DNA of 64,000 nucleotides from Paenibacillus sp. FJAT-29882. Lineage in GTDB: Bacteria > Bacillota > Bacilli > Bacillales > DSM-1321. How positions within the stretch are numbered: the first letter of the stretch is position 1; each line of letters starts with the position of its first letter. The notes beneath the pieces are model-generated. The model was not told the origin of the DNA and did not search any database. It saw only the letters and a list, made by a program, of their open reading frames with translations. Shown piece by piece: positions 35,198-44,526 of the stretch. The stretch spans positions 62,001 to 126,000 of the forward strand of contig NZ_LMVB01000005.1 in assembly GCF_001510645.1 (NCBI RefSeq). The letters run 5' to 3'. Position numbers and translations under genes: made by a program.

Positions 35198-36544
35198 TTA
35201 AAAAATTAAATCTAATAGTAAAGTACATGCTAATCCCGATACAGCAACAATGGTGGAAAGTACGGTATAAGTTCCAAATGCTTCTTTCAAAGTCATTCCC
35301 AATGATTCTTTAACCATCCAGAATCCAGCATCATTAACATGTGATGCAATTGCACTACCAGCTCCTGTTGCAAGTGCGACTAGTTCTAAGTTAACGTCAG
35401 GAATTGTAGCAAGCGATGGAAGAACCAACCCTGCAGTTGTTAAAGTTGCAACTGTTCCCGATCCTAAGCAAATACGCAATATCGCTGCGACAGTCCATGC
35501 AAAGAAAACAGGTGACATAGCAGATCCTTCAAATATTTTAGCGACATAATCACCGACGCCGCCATCAATAAGAACTTGTTTTAATGCACCACCGCCACCA
35601 ATAATTAAAAGTAGCATACCCAAGGAATTAATGGCTGAAGAACAAGAATTCATCAAATTCTTTATCGGAACATTTCTTCGGAGTCCCATTGTATAGATTG
35701 CCAGCAATAAAGAAAGCAACATAGCAAACGAAGAGTTACCAATAAAACGAATAATGCTTACAAACATATTATCAGCAAATCCCATAGCTGGTTGCATCAT
35801 ATCAACCGCGGCACCTAAAGCCATTAAAATAACCGGAAATAATGCTGTAAATACACTGATACCAAAACCAGGTGTTTCTTCTATTTTGAATGTTTTTTGA
35901 ATACCAAAAGACTCACTGCCTTCTCTAGTAAACGCAGTCGGTACAATCTTTTTAGCAAGCTTAGGATACAAAATACCCGCTAATATAACAGTCGGTATTG
36001 CGACAATAATTCCGTAAATTAAAACTAAGCCAATATTTGCACCGTATTCTGCAGCTACTGCTGTTGGGCCTGGATGCGGAGGCAAGAAAGCATGTGTCGC
36101 TAATGCAGCAGTAACCATAGGAAGACCTAAGCGTACAATAGAAATTTTTAATTCTTTTGCGATTGAGAATATAATTGGAACTAATAATACGATTGTTACT
36201 TCAAGAAATAACGCAATTCCTACAATAAATGAAGCAAATAAAACAGCCCATTGAATTCTTTTTTCCCCAAATTTGTCAATTAATGTTGTGGCAATACGAT
36301 TGGCTCCACCTGCATCTGCAATTAACCTACCAAGCATTGCGCCCATTCCAAAGATTAATGCAATATGACCAAGCGTTCCGCCTAAACCGCTTTCAATTGA
36401 TTTCATAACATCCGCCATAGGCATGCCCAGTGCTAGAGCTACGACAACTGAAACAATGATTAATGAAACAAATGTGTTTAATTTGAAGGCCATAATTAAA
36501 ATAAGTAATAATAGTACCCCTATTGCAATAATTACTAACGGCAT
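35198..36544 (-). CDS. GntP-family gluconate/sugar-acid:H+ symporter
   Basis: 448 residues, about 12 membrane segments; family motifs include FGMGAMLGRLIADAGGANRIA, LPPHPGPTAVA and the C-terminal GSGTVATLTTAGLVLPSL and SHVNDAGFWMVKE. GntP proteins import gluconate, glycerate, tetronates or similar acids. AGGAGG five bases before the ATG. Placed upstream of larE, the PrpR-type regulator and the larA-like gene on the same strand, so the likely cargo is the hydroxy-acid these process. It is, however, on the inner side of attachment repeat 1. Confidence 0.92.
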   Translation of the reverse strand: MPLVIIAIGVLLLLILIMAFKLNTFVSLIIVSVVVALALGMPMADVMKSIESGLGGTLGHIALIFGMGAMLGRLIADAGGANRIATTLIDKFGEKRIQWAVLFASFIVGIALFLEVTIVLLVPIIFSIAKELKISIVRLGLPMVTAALATHAFLPPHPGPTAVAAEYGANIGLVLIYGIIVAIPTVILAGILYPKLAKKIVPTAFTREGSESFGIQKTFKIEETPGFGISVFTALFPVILMALGAAVDMMQPAMGFADNMFVSIIRFIGNSSFAMLLSLLLAIYTMGLRRNVPIKNLMNSCSSAINSLGMLLLIIGGGGALKQVLIDGGVGDYVAKIFEGSAMSPVFFAWTVAAILRICLGSGTVATLTTAGLVLPSLATIPDVNLELVALATGAGSAIASHVNDAGFWMVKESLGMTLKEAFGTYTVLSTIVAVSGLACTLLLDLIF

Positions 36545-37082
36545 AATATCCTCCTGATGTAAATTTTATTAGTTTTTTATAAATAAAAATGCTGCAATTT
36601 GTTTCTTTTACACATGACGATATGGATATGTTCCTACATACAACGTTTCTGTACTTTCACCAAATGACTAAAACTGTTCCTCAATTATATTAACTCCTTT
36701 ACCACACTTGCAATGGCTTACAAAAAAGGGCAGAAATGTAAGGATTTAAAACCACTAATCCTTTTTCCCACTTATTCATTTAGTCTTATACAAAAGTAAT
36801 CCATTTATAACAGAAATCGTTCTATGAAAATCTGCCATCTTAGCGACAATATGTCCTTGATCATGGTAAAGAGATAATATTGCATCACATTTTACATTTA
36901 ATACTTAGAATAATACAGAATTTGCTGTAACTGTTGGTTATCGCATCATCTTGTGAACTTAAAATATCTTATACTCTTCGAATAATCTTGTCAAGTGGAT
37001 AAATGGGGCATGTTCGTTTATTTTTTCAACTATTATCATTTATTAATCACAAATCATGTAATTTTATTTCGTTTCATTTTAC
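36545..37082. other. Intergenic region upstream of gntP
   Basis: AT-rich, no coding frame with a ribosome binding site, no RNA gene recognised. It should contain the gntP promoter. Confidence 0.4.
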
Positions 37083-37149
37083 GATAGGTAGGGTTTTCCT
37101 GTCCGTTAATGTAGAATAAAAAAAGACACAACCTGATTAAAGTTGTGCC
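37083..37149 (-). terminator. Repeat tail plus terminator of the cyclophilin gene
   Basis: GGCACAACTTTAATCAGGTTGTGTC on the minus strand (interrupted stem, 37125-37149) followed by TTTTTTTATTC. The flanking AGGTAGGGTTTTCCTGTCCG…TTAATG stretch (37086-37113) belongs to the dispersed family. A near-identical copy follows codA at 44455-44517. Confidence 0.8.
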
Positions 37150-37282
37150 CAAATGTCTTTTATCTATATTAATACTTACAATATAATCAAATTGTATTTC
37201 CCTGCCAATCCCTTATGACAAGCTGTTGGATCAAAGCTCCCAGTATACAACAAAGTCACTGGATTTCGGACTGTCACATCCT

Positions 37283-37957
37283 CTATTTTTGTACTTCTGG
37301 AGCAGGGTAATCAAAGCCCTTCGTATCCACTTCGACCTTTTTCATTTGCTGATCTTCTAACGGCTTATCTGCAGAATCTCGTTCAGTGGCAACGATCGCA
37401 TCTACTGTTTCCATACCCTTTATTACTTTCCCAAAAGCAGCATATTCTCCGTCAAGATTTAGCGCTTCTTCTACCATAATAAAAAATTGCGATCCCGCAG
37501 AATTTGGATCACTCGTCCGTGCCATTGAAATGACACCACGTTCATGTTTCAGATTATTTTCAAAACCATTTTTAGAAAATTCACCTTCAATAGAATATCC
37601 TGGTCCACCTGATCCATTTCCTGAAGGGTCTCCTCCTTGGATCATAAAATCAGGGATAACCCGATGAAAAACAAGACCATCATAATAACCTTCTTCAACT
37701 AAAGAAATAAAATTAGCTACCGTATTAGGAGCTGTAGAAGGCTCTAGTTCAACAATAATTTTTTCATCATTGTTCATAGTAATCGTTACGATTGGATTTT
37801 CTTTCACAGCTGTTGAATAATCCGTTTTTTCATCCGATTCCTTTACCGTCTTCCCCTCTGATCGTCCACTTTCTGTTGATGTCCCACAACCTGTCAAAAC
37901 AAAAGCTACCGCCATCAGGCTAAAGACAAAATAAAATACTTTATATCGCATGAACAT
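37283..37957 (-). CDS. Lipoprotein cyclophilin-type peptidyl-prolyl cis-trans isomerase
   Basis: 224 residues from ATG 37955-37957 (GAGGAG 12 bases upstream; a TTG at 37967 touches the binding site and is less likely). A lipobox VLTGCGT directs it to the outer face of the membrane. The cyclophilin domain (~55-215) has FHRVIPDFMIQGGDPSGNGSGGPGY and SAGSQFFIM with the catalytic Arg and the Phe/Gln residues. It speeds proline isomerisation in folding of exported proteins. Confidence 0.92.
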   Translation of the reverse strand: MFMRYKVFYFVFSLMAVAFVLTGCGTSTESGRSEGKTVKESDEKTDYSTAVKENPIVTITMNNDEKIIVELEPSTAPNTVANFISLVEEGYYDGLVFHRVIPDFMIQGGDPSGNGSGGPGYSIEGEFSKNGFENNLKHERGVISMARTSDPNSAGSQFFIMVEEALNLDGEYAAFGKVIKGMETVDAIVATERDSADKPLEDQQMKKVEVDTKGFDYPAPEVQK

Positions 37958-38076
37958 ATTCTTTTTCAACTCCTCTATATAATCAGTTTATTAATTATAT
38001 AACTATAAGATCATTCACGACAACTCATTAAAATGGGCATTGCGTGAAAACTCTATCCTCCCAATTCAGAAAAACC

Positions 38077-38097
38077 TTACTTATGATACGGTTCGGC
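38077..38097 (-). repeat. rlmH-end-like attachment repeat 2
   Basis: TTACTTATGATACGGTTC then GGC; flanked by AAAAACC on the left and AAAATGAGGTTT on the right, the TGAGG motif that follows the core in SCC att sites. Confidence 0.7.
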
Positions 38098-38167
38098 GTA
38101 AGGTATCAAAATGAGGTTTCATTGATATCAATAACAGGATTTGTGACTTTAAACTTCTCCATTAAAC

Positions 38168-38215
38168 GAAACAAGTCATGCAATTCCCATATGATTATGA
38201 GTCACACGACTTGTT
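38168..38215 (-). terminator. Hairpin after the creatininase-like gene
   Basis: AACAAGTCATG … CACGACTTGTT, seven bases beyond the stop codon, with a T-rich tail on the minus strand. Confidence 0.65.
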
Positions 38216-38221
38216 ATTGTT

Positions 38222-39073
38222 TTACGCTTTTCCGTCTGGCAAATGTGCACTGTATTTAGGAAGAATGGTATCCTTAGTATAAACATCAACTTGACGAAGT
38301 GTCTCAACGATAGTCGGCATATCCAATGCCTTTACAAGTTCATTAATCGCTTGCACACCCGCATCTGCATGAGCTTCTCTTTCTTCAGGTGTTTTCAAAA
38401 GCGGTGTAGCCATATGATCAGATGGTTCATCAAAGTAAGAACCCACTGCGCCGGATTGATAAGCGTACTTCCCTAATGCATTACCAGGATTCCTACTCAT
38501 TCCTGCTAGCATATGTTGAATATCATAAGTAACAGAATGAGATTCAAGTACATTCATTGGAACATCCTCTAATCTACCTAAAACCTTATAAGCACCGATC
38601 GTCATATCATGGAATGCATCCATCAGATTGAAATTGGCTGCCTCTGCTGCTTTTAATACATCCATATACAAAACAGGTACTTTTGTTTCATCAAAGAAAT
38701 CACGAACCATACCACTTAATGTCAAATATGCTGGACCATGACTGGTGATATAAATTTGCCTTCTAAAGCCTTGGTTTAATAATGACTTAGCAATCTTATC
38801 TAAATAAGCCATTCCATCTTTTATGCTCATTTGAATCGTTCCCCGACCAACAATTGTTCCACCTGGGAAGAAATAAGGTAAGTTGTGCAAAACAAGCCCA
38901 TCTGATGCTTCAGCCATCTTTACAGCAATAGCCTCCGCTAAAACTGTTTCAGAGTCCAGTGGTAAAGCTCCATGGGTTTCCGTTACTCCAACTGGAACAT
39001 ATATAAGATCATTTCGATCTAAATAATCTTCGACTTCCCCATTTGTCATTTTTGAAAGAAATCTAGTACGCAT
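38222..39073 (-). CDS. Creatininase-family amidohydrolase
   Basis: 283 residues; ATG at 39071-39073 with GTAGGAG eight bases upstream. Metal-binding signature residues are visible: VGVTETHGALPLDSE (Glu, His, Asp) and TSHGPAYL. The family includes creatininase, MftE and IolN-type (3-dehydro-scyllo-inosose) hydrolases, all metal-dependent amide or C-C hydrolases. Its partner here is a GPH sugar transporter (74-base gap, same strand) and an AraC regulator, so a carbohydrate-derived lactam or ketone is a plausible substrate. I cannot name it. Confidence 0.85.
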   Translation of the reverse strand: MRTRFLSKMTNGEVEDYLDRNDLIYVPVGVTETHGALPLDSETVLAEAIAVKMAEASDGLVLHNLPYFFPGGTIVGRGTIQMSIKDGMAYLDKIAKSLLNQGFRRQIYITSHGPAYLTLSGMVRDFFDETKVPVLYMDVLKAAEAANFNLMDAFHDMTIGAYKVLGRLEDVPMNVLESHSVTYDIQHMLAGMSRNPGNALGKYAYQSGAVGSYFDEPSDHMATPLLKTPEEREAHADAGVQAINELVKALDMPTIVETLRQVDVYTKDTILPKYSAHLPDGKA

Positions 39074-39146
39074 ATAAACCACTCCTACAATTTCATTTCT
39101 CCTACAATTTCATTTTATATGGATTCACTATAAAGGGGACTCCTAA

Positions 39147-40511
39147 TTAAGACGCTCTTCTTTCCTTTAATGTTGCATACATTTCATTTGTTCTCTTTGC
39201 ATTTAGGTTATAGATTAAACCTACGCCGATCAACATGATAAGGAATGCAATGATTGGCATACCAGTGTACATTTTTAATACGCCTTCTGCTACTGCTGGT
39301 GATTGAGATTTTGCTCCAGCAACAAAGCCAACCCAACCTAAAGCGTAACTTCCAATAGCAGAGCCTAATCCCATCCCCACCTTACGAGAAAAGGAATATA
39401 GGGAATAAAGTGTTCCTTCATAATGTTTTCCAGTTTGAAGTTCCGCATAGTCGATACAATCTGTTACAAGAGCCCATACAACCATAACAAAGACAGATGA
39501 ACCAATTGTAGCAAGGTTATATAAAGCCATGAACACATATACATTTTCAATCGTGACCAATGTCAATAATAGTGTTGCAGCTAAACTGAAGATTGCTGTA
39601 GCAATAACTAAATTTCTTTTATTAAATTTTTCAACCAGTTTAGGAACAATAGCGAATAATACGAGTGTAATACCAATGCTAATGAAAGAGTTAATAGCAA
39701 AAGCCCCCGGCATATGATAACGTTCTGCAAAGACAATGGGAGCTAATTGGCTCGCACCATTTATCATAAGAAGTGAGCCAATTGATGCAACCATCATACC
39801 GATTAACGGTCTATTTTTAATCGCTACTTTAAATGCATCCTTAAAACTATAATCGGATTTTGTTCCGGCTGGTTTATCATCACGAATACGTTCTGTTGTT
39901 AATCTTACCAGGCCTGTATAGGCTAATACCGATAAAATACTAAACACAATGGCAATTTTGAAGAATGCTTCTGGAATTATAGATCCCGATTTATCATAGA
40001 TAAACATTGGAACGAAAGATAAGAATCCAAGTCCAACAACCATACCACCAATCGCACGAGCACGAGATAATTTTGTGCGTTCAACGGGATCATTTGTAAT
40101 AACAGACGCAAGAGAACCATAAGGAATGGAGTCAGCTGTATAAGCAACACAAAAGAATAAATAAACGAATACTACCCAAACATGAATTGCTGTAGATCCC
40201 CAACTTGATACATCAGTAAAAGATAATAAACAAGAAGCTGCTAATATCCATTTAGAAATACTAATATAAGGTAAGAATTTATTACCGGATTTCCCTAATT
40301 TCCAACGGTCTGGAAGAGTTCCCATAATCACATTACAAATTGCATCAAAGACTTTACCTAATAAAAACATAGTCCCCATAAAGTAAGGGCTTACACCTAA
40401 TGCATAGGTACAAAAGATTAAGAAAAACCCGCTTATATATAGGTTAACGAAACTTCCCCCAATATCCCCTAGCGCATACCCTACTTGGTCTCTTACTCCA
40501 AACTTCTTCAT
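39147..40511 (-). CDS. GPH-family sugar:cation symporter, second paralogue
   Basis: 454 residues, 12 membrane segments; VRDQVGYALGDIGGSFVN, DAICNVIMGTLPDRWKLGKSG and ADSIPYGSLASVITNDPVERTKLS resemble the paralogue at 7841-9253. GAGGAGG seven bases before the ATG. First gene of a two-gene operon with the creatininase-like enzyme. A cre-like site lies 77 bases upstream. Confidence 0.9.
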   Translation of the reverse strand: MKKFGVRDQVGYALGDIGGSFVNLYISGFFLIFCTYALGVSPYFMGTMFLLGKVFDAICNVIMGTLPDRWKLGKSGNKFLPYISISKWILAASCLLSFTDVSSWGSTAIHVWVVFVYLFFCVAYTADSIPYGSLASVITNDPVERTKLSRARAIGGMVVGLGFLSFVPMFIYDKSGSIIPEAFFKIAIVFSILSVLAYTGLVRLTTERIRDDKPAGTKSDYSFKDAFKVAIKNRPLIGMMVASIGSLLMINGASQLAPIVFAERYHMPGAFAINSFISIGITLVLFAIVPKLVEKFNKRNLVIATAIFSLAATLLLTLVTIENVYVFMALYNLATIGSSVFVMVVWALVTDCIDYAELQTGKHYEGTLYSLYSFSRKVGMGLGSAIGSYALGWVGFVAGAKSQSPAVAEGVLKMYTGMPIIAFLIMLIGVGLIYNLNAKRTNEMYATLKERRAS

Positions 40512-40587
40512 GAAATATCCTCCTCTGTACTTTTTATAAAGCTAATACTATCCTTATATAGCTTTAAAACTTTTTGTTTAACTCCTT

Positions 40588-40601
40588 TGTAACCGCTTAT
40601 A
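40588..40601. promoter_or_regulatory. Candidate cre (CcpA) site
   Basis: TGTAACCGCTTATA has one mismatch to TGWAANCGNTNWCA, 77 bases upstream of the GPH gene, a normal promoter distance. The rest of 40512-40847 shows no other feature. Confidence 0.4.
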
Positions 40602-40847
40602 TTATCAGTTAACAAAATGTATTCCTTTACTACATAAAGCAGTTTAAAATATGTCCCTAGTTGTATGCGCTTTCCTTAGTGCTTGAATACAACTATACAA
40701 CGAATAGCAAAAACACTTTTGTACTACAATTGCGCGTTTTTATAGTATAATTGCATGATTTTCTTATCCAAAAGGAAAAAATAAATAGGCGCATGATTTC
40801 TCATGCACCACTGAAAAGTCCTACTATGTACATAGACCTTTTATTCA

Positions 40848-41600
40848 TCATTTCTTCAGCTTCTTTTTAAATTCAATCGGAGTTACCCCTTCTACTTCTT
40901 TAAAGAATCTAGAAAAATATTGAGAGTTGCTAAATCCAACCATAATGGCAATTTCAGTCATGGAAAGATTAGAGAACAGGATAAGTTCCTTTGCTTCCTT
41001 TATTCTTCTCAGATTTCGGTAATTACTAATGGTGATTCCCTTTTCTTTCTTAAATGCACGCATTAAATGTGAAGGATGGACATGTAATTTCCTTGCCATT
41101 CCCTCCATTGAAATATCCTCCGCAAAATTCATCTCTATATAGTTTTCTGCTTGCTTTACAATTGTTAAGTTGTCACCTTCAGATTTTCGAATTGTAGGGT
41201 CGGAATATTCTCTTACCATATTTGAATGAATCTGATCTAGTTCAGAAATAGTCTCGGAATGCTCGATCATAATTGCATATTTTTCTGATAAAAAGTGGCT
41301 TTGCAATGGGCTTAGCCCTCCCCTTTCAGCAGCATAGCTATAAAGGGTATTGTGGGATAATAGAATATTTTTATAGGACCGTACTTTATTATTTGGGACT
41401 CTGTTAAGAATATTTAATTGGTTATCTTCAAATTTATGAAGCGCATCCATTTCATATTCAGCTATCAAATCCCTGTCACCAAGTTGAATTCCATAGAGTA
41501 ATTTTTCCCTTAGCTTATGAACAGCATCAATGTATTCAGGCGTAAGTCCATTTCGACTATTATTTGAATTTGGAATATCTGTCTGATGGTGTTCCCTCAT
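40848..41600 (-). CDS. AraC-family transcriptional regulator
   Basis: 250 residues: an all-helical N-terminal part (~1-145) of unassigned family, and a C-terminal pair of AraC helix-turn-helix motifs (EDISMEGMARKLHVHPSHLMRAFKKEKGITISNY and LSMTEIAIMVGFSNSQYFSRFFKEVEGVTPIEFKK). Same strand and just upstream of the GPH-creatininase operon, so likely its activator. AGGG precedes the ATG. Confidence 0.88.
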   Translation of the reverse strand: MREHHQTDIPNSNNSRNGLTPEYIDAVHKLREKLLYGIQLGDRDLIAEYEMDALHKFEDNQLNILNRVPNNKVRSYKNILLSHNTLYSYAAERGGLSPLQSHFLSEKYAIMIEHSETISELDQIHSNMVREYSDPTIRKSEGDNLTIVKQAENYIEMNFAEDISMEGMARKLHVHPSHLMRAFKKEKGITISNYRNLRRIKEAKELILFSNLSMTEIAIMVGFSNSQYFSRFFKEVEGVTPIEFKKKLKK

Positions 41601-41828
41601 TTATCATCCCTGCCTTATGCAATTTGCCTTAGGTTGATCGTATTATATCATTCTTTGTGACTTTTTGTATTTGATTCTATTCTCTGTGATAGTACTTAAG
41701 AGGGGATTTCTAACAAAAAATCCATTTTTATTCACAAGCTTAAACAGTAGCTCTATTCTTTAATAGCTATTAATGCAATACAAAAGAAAATTAAAAAATA
41801 ATTGGGAGATAGGTTCATGAAAAAGTGA

Positions 41829-41975
41829 AATGGATATGCAGCGGAAATAATCAAAGAAATGGTCCGTGAAGGTAAAATTTATTCCGCTGATGACGTTCTA
41901 CAGATGATTGAACAAGGTTAGCTAGACAAGATATTCTATACTAAAATATCCTGTCTAACCTATTTTTTCAATAAA
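41829..41975 (+). other. Short coding relic followed by a terminator
   Basis: An open stretch without a usable start reads GYAAEIIKEMVREGKIYSADDVLQMIEQG-stop (41832-41921). It is followed by a strong hairpin (GGTTAGCTAGACAAGATATT … AATATCCTGTCTAACC then TATTTTTT, 41916-41970). This looks like the 3' end of a lost gene; I do not recognise the family. Nothing else is seen in 41601-42066. Confidence 0.45.
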
Positions 41976-42066
41976 TTTTGTAGAGCAATAAAACCTGATA
42001 GATCGTAATTAGAAGAATACATCTATGATCTCTTAACTATAGAAAATAGAGGGTAACTGGCACTGC

Positions 42067-43029
42067 TTATGGGCAGAATACGCATAATCTCTCTTGTAAA
42101 CCTTCTAAGACTTCTTCTGGCACTTCCCTGACCTCGATATCCCCACCTAGGAAAAGTAGCCAATTTATTATTTCGGTCAATTCTTCGGGATTATTAATAT
42201 TGATAAAAGTCTTTAAAATGGCTGTGGTTTGGTAGGGATTCGTATAGGATATTGAAACTTTTAAAGGATGGTATTTTTTGAACTGGGCAATCGCTTTTGG
42301 ACCAAGTTCAAGGACAAGGTTGATTACTTCTTCCTTCTTACTTAGTTTTTCTAAAATCTTTTTCTTACTTAATCCGTTTTTCGTCGGGTAGGGTTTGACA
42401 TTAGTGAGATAATCGACAGGAAAAATCCGCTTCTTTTCATCCTTTAAGTCAAAGCCTTCAATCAGCCAAAGTCCTTTTTCATGATAAAGGTGCAAGAGAT
42501 AAATTGGATACGACTTTATTGCCTTCTCTTCTTTGATAGTAATCAATAAATAGCTATCCAAAAGAAGGCTTTGGATGAGTTTTTCTAACATAGGATGGGG
42601 TAGGTCTGACAGATCAAGTAGGTCGGGATTATTGGGGTTGGTCCCTTCAAAAAGCAAGATTTGATTTAAAAGAACAAGGTCATCTTGCTGGTTTTCTGAG
42701 ATGAGGCCTAGTAATTTTTCAGCTAAAGACTGACGACTCTTTAGATAAGGAAGTTGTTGATTTCTTGTGGCCATAAAGGCAATAAAAAGAGCTTTAATCT
42801 CATTATCGGTAAAGCGAACAGTGGGCAAGACAGAGTTGTTCATGACAAAATAACCCCCATCCCTTCCAACTTCAGCGACAAGTGGCATCCCCATAGCTTC
42901 AATTTCTCTGATATCTCTAATAGCTGTCGAACGAGAAATGTTAAATTCTCGCATGATTTCAGAAATTGTAAAGTGGGCACGGTTGTTGATATACCGCATG
43001 ATAATATTGATCCGTTCAACTTTTTTCAT
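42067..43029 (-). CDS. HTH/WYL-domain transcriptional regulator
   Basis: 320 residues: N-terminal DeoR-like winged HTH (RINIIMRYINNRAHFTISEIMREFNISRSTAIRDIREIEAMGMPLV) and a WYL-type ligand-binding half (KSYPIYLLHLYHEKGLWLIEGFDLKDEKKRIFPVDYL). GGAGG five bases before the ATG. Divergent from the GyrI-like gene, the usual partner of such regulators. Confidence 0.88.
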   Translation of the reverse strand: MKKVERINIIMRYINNRAHFTISEIMREFNISRSTAIRDIREIEAMGMPLVAEVGRDGGYFVMNNSVLPTVRFTDNEIKALFIAFMATRNQQLPYLKSRQSLAEKLLGLISENQQDDLVLLNQILLFEGTNPNNPDLLDLSDLPHPMLEKLIQSLLLDSYLLITIKEEKAIKSYPIYLLHLYHEKGLWLIEGFDLKDEKKRIFPVDYLTNVKPYPTKNGLSKKKILEKLSKKEEVINLVLELGPKAIAQFKKYHPLKVSISYTNPYQTTAILKTFININNPEELTEIINWLLFLGGDIEVREVPEEVLEGLQERLCVFCP

Positions 43030-43139
43030 CGGGACCTCCTAAACAGTATCACTTTTTGACATGATTTAAGGCTATTATAAACCCATCAAGTGAAAAGACA
43101 AATCATTTGATTAATTTAAAAAAGAGGAAGGTTTTGAAT

Positions 43140-43619
43140 ATGACAGATTATACCCTAGAAGAAAAAGACAGCTTTATCGTTTTAGGCATTGGAACTGAGC
43201 TTGAGAGCGATTACACAGACTTTGCTGGCATAAACAAGGAAAAGGCAGACTTTTGGTGGGCCATCAAACAAGATGGAAGGCTTGACACTTTAAAAGCCAT
43301 AGCCACAAATGACTACATTTTTGCTGTGAATGAAGCAGTGAATAACAAGATGATGCATTATGCTGGCGTCATGACCGAAGCGTCGGTATCAGAAGAATCC
43401 AGAGTTATCCAATTCCCCAAGGGAGAATACCTAATTGTTAAAGGGGAAGAGCAGACGGCTGATGAGTTGAGTAATAAGCTTGCTGGCATTGCCTTTGGTC
43501 AAGTTTTGCCAGAAGCAAAGAATTTTGCCTATGTTGGTGGGCCAAATGCAACGGTTGAGATGGGGCAGCGAAACGGCTTGGTATTTGGGGAAATGTGGAT
43601 TCCCGTTGTTAGGAAATAA
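43140..43619 (+). CDS. GyrI-like small-molecule-binding protein (AraC effector-binding fold)
   Basis: 159 residues; ATG at 43140 with GAGGAAGG upstream (frame open from 43107). Resembles stand-alone GyrI/SOUL-type effector domains (DSFIVLGIGTE, RVIQFPKGEYLIVKGEEQTADELSNKL). These bind hydrophobic or cationic small molecules, often drugs. Divergent from the WYL regulator; 22 bases before the next gene. Confidence 0.78.
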   Translation: MTDYTLEEKDSFIVLGIGTELESDYTDFAGINKEKADFWWAIKQDGRLDTLKAIATNDYIFAVNEAVNNKMMHYAGVMTEASVSEESRVIQFPKGEYLIVKGEEQTADELSNKLAGIAFGQVLPEAKNFAYVGGPNATVEMGQRNGLVFGEMWIPVVRK

Positions 43620-43641
43620 AGAGCTAACAGGGGGGACGGCA

Positions 43642-44106
43642 ATGTCCTATATCGTTGATTTTAAAAATGTGTCTACGGTTGGTTTAGAGTCTTCAACAGT
43701 AGCAGAAACGCTTGCTGGTTTACGTGCTAATGAAGCCCGTTACTTTATGAACAAATACAAGCATGAATTTACGGTTGTACCAGCTAGCGAAAGCCAGGAG
43801 ACCCTTGATTATGTGAACCGAATTTTGAAAGAAGAACGGGATATTGAGTTTGCGGCTAAACCTTTAGGAACTTCACGTTTTCAAGTGGCAAATATCAAAT
43901 TTGCCTACATCATTTATGAGGATGGTCTTGTGATCAACGTCATGTATACGGTTGATGATCCTAAGAAGCGGGCTGTTGGTTTTAAACTCTCTGAGGGGAT
44001 GGAGATACCAAAGGAGTTAGAAGGGAAGTTTAAGTTTGCTAGGCAGAAGTCTAAACTAGCTGGAACAATTCGGGGCTCGTTTTTTGTAATTAAAGGAGTA
44101 TATTAA
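43642..44106 (+). CDS. Small protein of unknown function downstream of the GyrI-like gene
   Basis: 154 residues from ATG 43642 (GGGGGG-ACGGCA spacing). No signal peptide, membrane segment or known motif seen; mixed alpha/beta composition (FQVANIKFAYIIYEDGLVINVMYTVDDPKKRAVGFKL). Probably co-transcribed with the GyrI-like gene. I do not recognise it. Confidence 0.65.
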   Translation: MSYIVDFKNVSTVGLESSTVAETLAGLRANEARYFMNKYKHEFTVVPASESQETLDYVNRILKEERDIEFAAKPLGTSRFQVANIKFAYIIYEDGLVINVMYTVDDPKKRAVGFKLSEGMEIPKELEGKFKFARQKSKLAGTIRGSFFVIKGVY

Positions 44107-44293
44107 AGTAAGCAAAAGTGCTAGTCGAGGAATTCAGTCATTTTTTGTATGTAGTCATTCTTTTTCTTCATTTGGATAAGAAAATCCCGATTGAACAAAA
44201 ACAGCCATTCATGCAACAATTGTTTATCTACGCATTCAACTAACAAAACAGCACCTCTTCACCAAATTAGAGGGTGCTGTTCCTTTTTTCGCA

Positions 44294-44347
44294 AAAACCT
44301 CACTTACTTATGCTGCGGTTCACCGTAATAAATCTAAGTGAGGTTTC
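44294..44347 (-). repeat. rlmH-end-like attachment repeat 3 inside a long inverted repeat
   Basis: Core TTACTTATGCTGCGGTTCACC (44305-44325 in two pieces: TTACTTATG, CTGCGGTTCACC). It is bracketed by AAAACCTCACTTA and TAAGTGAGGTTT, giving a terminator-like hairpin. Confidence 0.7.
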
Positions 44348-44454
44348 CCTTATTTTTATACGAACCATAAAGCCCTCCCCTAATTCAATACTTATCGGCT
44401 CTTTAAGGGCAGTTATCCGCCACCTATTTTCTTTGGTTCTCTTTAATTCTTGAG

Positions 44455-44517
44455 GTAGGGCTTTTCTGCCCATTAATGCGGGATAAAAAAAGACACAACC
44501 CTATTAAAGTTGTGCCC
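44455..44517 (-). terminator. Repeat tail plus terminator of codA
   Basis: GGTAGGGCTTTTCTGCCC, TTAATGCGGGATAAA, then GACACAACCCTATTAAAGTTGTG, nearly identical to 37083-37149. 44107-44293 and 44348-44450 contain no gene. Confidence 0.8.
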
Positions 44518-44526
44518 AAATATCTT

